10,469 nt of DNA, from the NCBI GenBank assembly GCA_029858245.1, contig JAOUFL010000064.1, positions 1-10,469 of the forward strand, in the 5' to 3' direction. Below, piece by piece: positions 5,200 through 10,469 of this stretch. The notes under the pieces are model-generated. The model did no database searches. It was not told the DNA's origin and saw nothing but the letters and a program-made list of their open reading frames with translations. The translations under genes and the position numbers were made by a program. Each line of letters opens with the position of its first letter. The stretch's first letter is position 1. Source of the DNA: Candidatus Zixiibacteriota bacterium. GTDB lineage: Bacteria; Zixibacteria; MSB-5A5; RBG-16-43-9.

Positions 5200-7284
5200 C
5201 TAACTGCAGGGAATATAAATAGAAAACTTCGTACCTTTTTTAAGCTGACTATCGACTTCACAAAAACCGTTATGAGCTTTTATAATCCTTTCGACTATAG
5301 GCAATCCTAAACCCGATCCACCCTCCTTGGTAGTAAAATATCGGTCAAATATCTTGTTTAGATTCTCCTTTGGTATACCTGTGCCCTTGTCAGTAATATC
5401 TATTTTTATATAACTCTCTTCCCTCTGCTCATTATAATACCTGCTTAACTCTACTTTCAAATCCCCGCCCTTCTGCATACTCTGGATGGCATTTAAGGTT
5501 ACGTTCACCAATGCCTCCAGAAGCTCGTTATCATTTATATAAACAGGAGGAAGACCTTCCTGATATTCTCTGGTTACTTTAATCCGGTTATTTTTAATGT
5601 CTGTTTCCAGAAGTTTCAGTGTCTTCTCCAGAACTGGAAGGACCGATCTTCTCTCCAATTGATATTTACCTGGATTGGAGAAATCCGCTAACTCTCTGAC
5701 TAACTCGCTTGCCCTGTTAATCTCCTCATCCAGAATATTCATAAGCTCTTTTTGTTTGATTTCACTTTTTCCTTCCTTTAAAATCTGGATTACCCCTTTT
5801 AAACTGGTCAGGGGTTTTTTGAGATCATGAGTTATCTCCGACATCATATTCCCCATGGTGACCAATCTGGTAGCATTCAGGATTGCTCTCTGACGTTCGT
5901 AGATCGAGGATGCCTGAGAACCTATGATGAAAATGATCTCTTCTTCCTCCCGGGTCAAAGCCTGATCATTTAAATTGCCCGCGCAGAGTATGCCGTGAAA
6001 AGCACCTTCTGCCAGAATTGGAAAAGAATAGAACCTACATCTCTTGGAAATGACTGCTTCACTTTCCAGTTTCTTTTTTATCTTCTTGCTAAGTTTCTCC
6101 CGGTCAAAAATATCCAGATCCAGAATGGGTATCTCCAGGGCTGATATTTGATCTCCCAGGCCCTGCAGCGAGCTGAGTTTTATTCTTTGATTTTTTTCAT
6201 CCCAGTCGAACCATATTGAAAAATCTATCGGTATTATCCTCCTCAGCTGTTCGAAAATAAACCTGGAGATTCCCTCGAAATCATCTAAATTGGAAAGCTG
6301 CGCGGCAATCTGATGCAGGACTGACAACTGGGTAATCCTTTTCCTGCTCTGTTCAAAATTATAGGCATCGTCAATTGCTATGGCTACCTGCGAGGCAAAA
6401 GTAGAGATCAGTTTTAAATCTCTGCTGTTAAATGCTTCACCGCTGAGTTTGTTGTTTAAGTTTATTACCCCCAGAACCTTATCTTTTACTTTCAGGGGAA
6501 CGGAGAGCAGAGATTTGGTTTCATACTTTTCCCTGGACACTCTCTTAAAACGCTGATCTATTTCCACGTCTTCCACTAAGAGCGGTTGTCCTTTCTCCGC
6601 TACATAACCAGCTATGCTCTTGCCCATCTCTAATTTAGTGCTCTCCACAACTTCTTTGCTCAGTCCTATGGCTGATTTTATGGTAAGAAATTTCTCGGAG
6701 GAATCCAACAACATTACGGAGCCGGTCCTGGCACCGATAACCTTGGCGGAAAGGGAAAGGATATTGGAAAGCAGCACATCCAGGGTATCAGTAGAGCTCA
6801 GGGACATGCCAGCTTGATATAGTGCATTGAGCTCCTCAATTCGTTTATTTAGTTCCTCGTTTTTCTGATTAAGCTCCCGGAGTGAACTGGCTCTTTCCAG
6901 ATCCAGTTTTCTTTTCTCCAGCCCTTTTTTGACCACTCTCTCCAGGTTTTTGAAATCTATCGGCTTGAGAAAATAATAATATGCTCCGTTTTCTATGACT
7001 TGCAGGGCAGTATCCAGTGATCCGAAGCCGGACATTATTATTACCATAGCTTCTTTATCTATGGATTTAATTCTCCTTAAAAGTTCCAGACCGTTAACTT
7101 TGGGTAGATTGATATCAGTTATAACCAGATCGAAATTATTCTGGTTTATCAGGGAAAGTGCTCTCTCTCCATCGCAGGCTGTCTCCACTTCATATCCTGA
7201 GTTATTCAGCAGGGCACTCAGGCTTTCACACATCCTCATCTCGGCATCTGCAATCAAGACTTTTTCTGTGAATTTCTTTTTCAT
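5200..7284 (-). CDS. REC-GAF-GAF hybrid sensor histidine kinase (cytoplasmic)
   Basis: A 694-residue protein with no membrane segment. An N-terminal receiver domain (8-120) has phospho-acceptor Asp57, Ser85 and Lys107. Its acidic pocket reads IADAE, so one of the paired aspartates is Ala14. A coiled coil (121-155) and a typical GAF domain (~155-305) follow, then a more divergent GAF domain (~315-465). The kinase core is intact: H-box ITHDLKKPLT with His486, N-box NVTLNAIQSM with Asn594 and Asn598, G1 DKGTGIP (632-638), F-box FDRYFTT (646-652) and G2 GGSGLGL (655-661). It should autophosphorylate on ATP in response to a GAF-bound ligand or redox cue and pass phosphate to the downstream NtrC-type regulator. 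Its start lies one base beyond the stop of the preceding gene, with no clear Shine-Dalgarno sequence, implying translational coupling. Confidence 0.94.
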   Translation of the reverse strand: MKKKFTEKVLIADAEMRMCESLSALLNNSGYEVETACDGERALSLINQNNFDLVITDINLPKVNGLELLRRIKSIDKEAMVIIMSGFGSLDTALQVIENGAYYYFLKPIDFKNLERVVKKGLEKRKLDLERASSLRELNQKNEELNKRIEELNALYQAGMSLSSTDTLDVLLSNILSLSAKVIGARTGSVMLLDSSEKFLTIKSAIGLSKEVVESTKLEMGKSIAGYVAEKGQPLLVEDVEIDQRFKRVSREKYETKSLLSVPLKVKDKVLGVINLNNKLSGEAFNSRDLKLISTFASQVAIAIDDAYNFEQSRKRITQLSVLHQIAAQLSNLDDFEGISRFIFEQLRRIIPIDFSIWFDWDEKNQRIKLSSLQGLGDQISALEIPILDLDIFDREKLSKKIKKKLESEAVISKRCRFYSFPILAEGAFHGILCAGNLNDQALTREEEEIIFIIGSQASSIYERQRAILNATRLVTMGNMMSEITHDLKKPLTSLKGVIQILKEGKSEIKQKELMNILDEEINRASELVRELADFSNPGKYQLERRSVLPVLEKTLKLLETDIKNNRIKVTREYQEGLPPVYINDNELLEALVNVTLNAIQSMQKGGDLKVELSRYYNEQREESYIKIDITDKGTGIPKENLNKIFDRYFTTKEGGSGLGLPIVERIIKAHNGFCEVDSQLKKGTKFSIYIPCS

Positions 7285-7285
7285 C

Positions 7286-8611
7286 TTATGTGATCAGGGG
7301 CAAATTTATATGATATGATGTTCCTTTTCCGTCTTCCCTGTTTTTGACCTTTAATTCCCCATTATGCCTTTGCATTATACTATTAGAAATCCAAAGGCCT
7401 GCCTCTAACGCATTGCCATCTGAAGTGTGAAAGAGATCTAACATATCACCGGAGAGGTCTTTCCCGTTCAGCAAGCTTCCGGTATCTTTGAATTCTATTG
7501 CCAGCCTGTTTTTTTCTCTTCTGACAGAGACTTCTATTTCTCCACCATAAGGCATAGATTGCTTGCAGGTAGTCAGGATGTTAAGAAATACTTCTTTGAG
7601 TTCCTCGGGAAAAGCTTTGAGCTTGGGCAGGTTTTTCAGCAAATCCTTTTTTATACAGACCTTGTCCCTGGAAAACTGGCTTTCTACATAGATTAGGGTA
7701 TCTTCCAATAAAAATCCCACATCCGTGAGGGTTTTCGCTTCTGAGCCGGGTTTTCTGAAATCCATAAATCGTTTTATAACGCCGGCTATACGATCAGCCT
7801 CCTCGTTTATCACCTTCAGATAGGATGTGGACTTGTCATTCTTTTTCAGTGATTGCTCCAGAAGAGTTACGTAATTCTTGATTATACCCAGGGGGTTGTT
7901 CACCTCTCGTGCAATGGTAACTAAGATCTCATCTTCATCTGGTGATTTCCCAATCTGAGTTAAGAGCTCCCTGGTTTTCTTTAATTCCGCACTGGATTTT
8001 TTACTCTGCTGATTCAGGAGTGAAATCTCCACAGCAACTGCAGCCTGGTTAGCCAGCAGTGAAAGAAGCTCCAGATCTTCCTCAGTATAAGACATCTCTG
8101 AGGTCTTGCCTGAGAGAATGAGAACTCCCCTCAGGTTGTCTCCTGTAACCAGAGGTGTAAATATTACTGGTTTAATTCCCCTTTGAAACCCTGGAAACTT
8201 TGACTTAAGCTGCAGTTCACTTTCTACCTGGTCTATAAATACAGGCATATTTTTATTTTTAAGGTAGATTGCCAGATCTGAATCAGGTGAGAATTCCTGG
8301 TTGTTTTCCAGTTCCATCCCTCTATTTTTGGAAATTGAAATTGGCATATCCTTAAGGCCACTTTGCACCTTAATTAAAGCACCTTTTGCCTTAAACTGAT
8401 CAAGACATATTAAAAGAACGTTCTCCAGAATGGAATCCAGTGAAGTAACCGAATAAAGTTTACGGCTAAGGTTTGAAATAGAACGAACACCGGAAAGTTT
8501 TGCTTTCAGCCTGCTAAGATTTTCGGTAAGCTCGTTTATTTTGGCTTCAATTGTATCTTTAAGGAGTCTTACCGAATCACCTTTTCTCTCTTCCTGGGGA
8601 TATTGACTCAT
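7286..8611 (-). CDS. GAF-domain histidine pseudokinase
   Basis: A 441-residue cytoplasmic protein: coiled coil (14-40), GAF domain (~45-198), a second short coil, then a histidine-kinase-like core (~226-440). The H-box reads TIAREVNNPLGII, so the phospho-acceptor position is Arg235. The codon is CGA, two changes from either His codon, so a single base error cannot explain it. The ATP-binding region is also eroded. The N-box is NILTTC with Thr348 where the Mg/ATP Asn belongs. G1 reads DTGSLL, without the second Gly. The G2 region reads ALEAGLWIS, without the GxGLGL pattern. The overall fold pattern continues to the end (HNGELKV, GKGTSYHINLPL). It probably cannot autophosphorylate and may be an allosteric partner of the intact kinase one base downstream. 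The start at 8611 lacks a strong Shine-Dalgarno sequence. Confidence 0.9.
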   Translation of the reverse strand: MSQYPQEERKGDSVRLLKDTIEAKINELTENLSRLKAKLSGVRSISNLSRKLYSVTSLDSILENVLLICLDQFKAKGALIKVQSGLKDMPISISKNRGMELENNQEFSPDSDLAIYLKNKNMPVFIDQVESELQLKSKFPGFQRGIKPVIFTPLVTGDNLRGVLILSGKTSEMSYTEEDLELLSLLANQAAVAVEISLLNQQSKKSSAELKKTRELLTQIGKSPDEDEILVTIAREVNNPLGIIKNYVTLLEQSLKKNDKSTSYLKVINEEADRIAGVIKRFMDFRKPGSEAKTLTDVGFLLEDTLIYVESQFSRDKVCIKKDLLKNLPKLKAFPEELKEVFLNILTTCKQSMPYGGEIEVSVRREKNRLAIEFKDTGSLLNGKDLSGDMLDLFHTSDGNALEAGLWISNSIMQRHNGELKVKNREDGKGTSYHINLPLIT

Positions 8612-8626
8612 CTTTGAATGTTTTTT

Positions 8627-8640
8627 CGAATTTGGATTCG
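8627..8640. repeat. Short inverted repeat just upstream of the pseudokinase start
   Basis: CGAAT-TTGG-ATTCG is a perfect 5-base inverted repeat with a four-base spacer. It ends 16 bases before the ATG at 8611, inside the predicted leader. It could be an operator or a small hairpin affecting ribosome access. It is short enough to be chance. Confidence 0.35.
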
Positions 8641-8660
8641 CTGGACAAATTTTAACTTAA

Positions 8661-8688
8661 ATAATAACTTTAAAGAATTAAAATGCAA
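8661..8688 (-). promoter_or_regulatory. Candidate sigma-70 promoter for the signalling cluster
   Basis: On the minus strand, TTGCAT (8688-8683) and TATTAT (8666-8661) are separated by 16 bases. The -10 hexamer matches at five of six positions and the -35 at three. It is placed about 50 bases before the pseudokinase ATG. The surrounding DNA is AT-rich, so the match is only suggestive. Confidence 0.3.
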
Positions 8689-8755
8689 GTAAAAAAGCTA
8701 TAGCCATTTAACCCTGTTATTTTTTAAATCGGCAGGGAAAAGATATAGATTACCC

Positions 8756-8785
8756 TTAAGGCTTTCAGAACCGGAAATGCCTTAA
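8756..8785. repeat. Bulged hairpin between the DUF885 gene and the signalling cluster
   Basis: TTAAGGC (8756-8762) pairs with GCCTTAA (8779-8785), and TTTC (8763-8766) pairs with GAAA (8774-8777). This leaves one bulged T (8778) and a seven-base loop, eleven pairs in all. No T-run follows on either strand, so it is not a classical terminator. It may be a weak transcript 3' end, an RNA element or an operator. Confidence 0.45.
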
Positions 8786-8914
8786 CCTGATACTTTAAGA
8801 GAAATAAAAGTTCTGTATTTTAAAACTTCTCTCTCTGATAAAAATGCACGACGATGTATCTAACCAAGTCTTAGAATATATATATATATGTATAAGTTAA
8901 AACTTAACAGATAG

Positions 8915-10469
8915 TTACCCTGAAAGCATCTTCTCCCTTATTAACTTAATCGGGATGGAACCGTAACTTAAAAGCTGGTTATGGAATTTCTTCAGGTCAA
9001 ATTCCTTCCCTTTTAGCTTTTTGTATTCCTCCCTGAGTTTTAGAATCTCCAATTTACCAATCGCATAACTCATGGGCTGAGTAGGAGTCAGTGTATATCT
9101 TTTCACCTCGGCTATGGCATTTAATCTCTCCAGGTTAGCCACGTTCACCAGCATATCCACTGCCTGCTCGAAGCTCATTTTCTGGGTGTGAAGCATGACA
9201 TCAATCACTATTCGACAACCTCTCCACAACTGGTCTTTCAGCTGAAAAAGCCGGGTCCTGATATCAGTATAATAACCCTGTTCATACATCATCTCCTCAC
9301 AGTACATAGCCCACCCCTCTACTAAAACATTGGTATCGAATACCCTTCTCACTTTCGAGTTTATCCGGTTGTTAAGAGCCAGCTGTAAATGATGTCCCGG
9401 GTATCCCTCATGCAGGGTAGTAACACAAGCTTTGTGCATATTGTGTCCTTGCAGCTGTTCTTCCTGCTTTTCTGCTGGTAGCTGTTGGTCAACCGGAGTA
9501 ACCCAGTAAAATCCCTGCTGGTTTTCATCAAAAGGAGCAGGAGACAGGTAAGCTGCGTAAGGGATAATATGTCTTAAGAAAACAGGAGTTTCCACCACAT
9601 CCAGCTTTTCTCCTTCCGGTATGGATACCAGGTCTTTATCCTTGACGAAATTGTAGCTTCTCTGCATCTCTTCCTTGTAGAAATTCAGCAGATCTTCTGC
9701 TTCAGGATGATGGGTTCTCACCATGCTTACTATTTCAGACCAGGTCTTCGTGGGATCAATTCTTTTAGCAACTTTTTTTAGCTCTATCCTGGTTTCTCTG
9801 ATTATTTTTTCTCCTTTCTTAATAAGGGCAGGAGAGTTGTAGGGAAGCTGATGATTTTCGGATAAAAGATAATCAAAAAGCTTTCTGCCGCAGGCAAAAT
9901 CACCTTTTGATTTAGGTAATATCTTTTTCTTCAAGAAATCATAATAGTGGTTAAAGCTTTTCTCCGCATCCTGAGACGCTTCCTGAATGGCATTCTTCAG
10001 ATGAGGGACCTGTCCTGCAAATTCTGGTACGTTAGTCTGGAAGAAAAGCTTACCCCCTGAGGTGGTTTCCATTCCTATCTCTGTCCAGATCCGGGGAATT
10101 TTCCTGGCACTCTTTAAATTTTTTTCTGCTTGTTTTAAAAATGCCGGGATCAGCTTCAACCTTAAAAGCAAGCTTTTCCCCCGCGCGTCCGCAGGAGCGA
10201 ATTCTCTAAGGATCAAAACGTTACATCCGCTTAACACCAGCGAGGGGAACATACTCGCATCACGCAGATATCGCTGATACTCCGTCTCGTATTTGATTTC
10301 CTTCTCTAAGCCGGAATGCAGGATTTTAAGGTCTAGAAGCTCATCCCCTGACAGTTTTTCTTTTTTGTTATAAAACTTCTTTAAATTCCTCGCATACTGT
10401 TTTAACTTTTGATGATATCCCTTTCTGAAAACAGGAGAATATCTCCCGAATTGGCCATCATATCTATGA
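8915..10469 (-). CDS. DUF885 family metallopeptidase-like protein, 5' end outside the window
   Basis: The frame is open from the stop at 8915 to the window edge. An ATG at 10252 is internal: 72 further in-frame residues lie upstream (HRYDGQFGRYSPV... in 10253-10468), with no stop. About 517 residues are visible, and DUF885 proteins are usually around 550-600, so only a short N-terminal part, including any signal peptide, is missing. Numbered from Met 10252, the signature is HEGYPGHH (281-288), followed by VEGWAMYCEE (311-320). This is a zinc-site arrangement like that of gluzincin peptidases, with two His and a downstream Glu as likely ligands and the Glu of HE as likely catalytic base. The conserved TPTQPMSYAIGK (389-400) near the C terminus is also typical. 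The substrate is unknown, peptidase activity is inferred, and cellular location cannot be judged without the N terminus. Confidence 0.9.
   Translation of the reverse strand, partial: HRYDGQFGRYSPVFRKGYHQKLKQYARNLKKFYNKKEKLSGDELLDLKILHSGLEKEIKYETEYQRYLRDASMFPSLVLSGCNVLILREFAPADARGKSLLLRLKLIPAFLKQAEKNLKSARKIPRIWTEIGMETTSGGKLFFQTNVPEFAGQVPHLKNAIQEASQDAEKSFNHYYDFLKKKILPKSKGDFACGRKLFDYLLSENHQLPYNSPALIKKGEKIIRETRIELKKVAKRIDPTKTWSEIVSMVRTHHPEAEDLLNFYKEEMQRSYNFVKDKDLVSIPEGEKLDVVETPVFLRHIIPYAAYLSPAPFDENQQGFYWVTPVDQQLPAEKQEEQLQGHNMHKACVTTLHEGYPGHHLQLALNNRINSKVRRVFDTNVLVEGWAMYCEEMMYEQGYYTDIRTRLFQLKDQLWRGCRIVIDVMLHTQKMSFEQAVDMLVNVANLERLNAIAEVKRYTLTPTQPMSYAIGKLEILKLREEYKKLKGKEFDLKKFHNQLLSYGSIPIKLIREKMLSG

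Larger units (their letters stand above)
8612..8914. other. Intergenic region before the signalling cluster
   Basis: This 303-base gap lies between the DUF885 gene and the pseudokinase gene. It contains the promoter candidate at 8661-8688, the operator-like repeat at 8627-8640 and the bulged hairpin at 8756-8785. There is also a 14-base AT dinucleotide run at 8876-8889, and a small dyad GTTAA-AAC-TTAAC at 8896-8908 just past the DUF885 stop. No coding sequence and no classical T-run terminator were seen. Confidence 0.6.

Noticed and set aside
4329..5203. Several open frames in other phases over the NtrC-type gene, on both strands
   Set aside because: They are shadows of a gene with complete receiver, AAA+ and HTH motifs; their translations show no domain pattern.
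6614..7318. Plus-strand open frames opposite the hybrid kinase
   Set aside because: Antisense shadows of conserved REC and GAF coding sequence, with no motifs or start signals.
8876..8889. AT dinucleotide run
   Set aside because: Simple low-complexity sequence of 14 bases with no repeat-array structure.

Overview
The window is a bacterial chromosomal segment, moderately AT-rich (judged by eye). Every convincing gene lies on the minus strand, so transcription runs from high to low coordinates. No rRNA, tRNA, mobile element or CRISPR array was seen. A bacterial enhancer-binding protein (GAFTGA motif) means the host uses sigma-54. Multi-GAF kinases, a SpoIIE-type phosphatase and a rubrerythrin suggest a free-living, probably anaerobic or microaerophilic bacterium. 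No taxonomic marker is present, so I do not name a phylum.

Layout in transcription order: (1) 10469-8915, a DUF885 metallopeptidase-like protein whose 5' end lies outside the window. (2) 8914-8612, a non-coding gap with hairpins and a weak sigma-70-like promoter. (3) 8611-3754, a three-gene signalling cluster: a GAF protein with a histidine-kinase fold that has lost its phospho-acceptor His and most ATP-binding motifs (a pseudokinase); a REC-GAF-GAF histidine kinase with intact kinase motifs; and an NtrC-type sigma-54 activator. A nine-codon leader ORF with a good Shine-Dalgarno sequence ends on the activator's start codon. (4) 3753-3328, an AT-rich gap containing a terminator-like palindrome that also carries a near-perfect sigma-54 -24/-12 element pointing at the next gene. 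(5) 3327-2812, a GGDEF-fold protein that lacks the GGDEF motif. (6) 2811-2490, a gap ending in a good sigma-70 promoter. (7) 2489-1752, a compact GlcD/GlcE-like FAD-binding protein without the usual cap domain. (8) 1531-3, a two-gene unit: a ferritin-like hairpin fused to a SpoIIE/PP2C phosphatase, then a rubrerythrin-family protein.

How they may work together (inference): the pseudokinase could sense a ligand and modulate the active kinase, which would phosphorylate the NtrC-type activator. The activator could then drive the sigma-54-like promoter before the degenerate GGDEF gene. The last unit looks like a separate redox- or iron-linked signalling pair. The recurring theme is signalling folds whose catalytic residues are lost (kinase, diguanylate cyclase) or recombined in new fusions (ferritin hairpin plus phosphatase).
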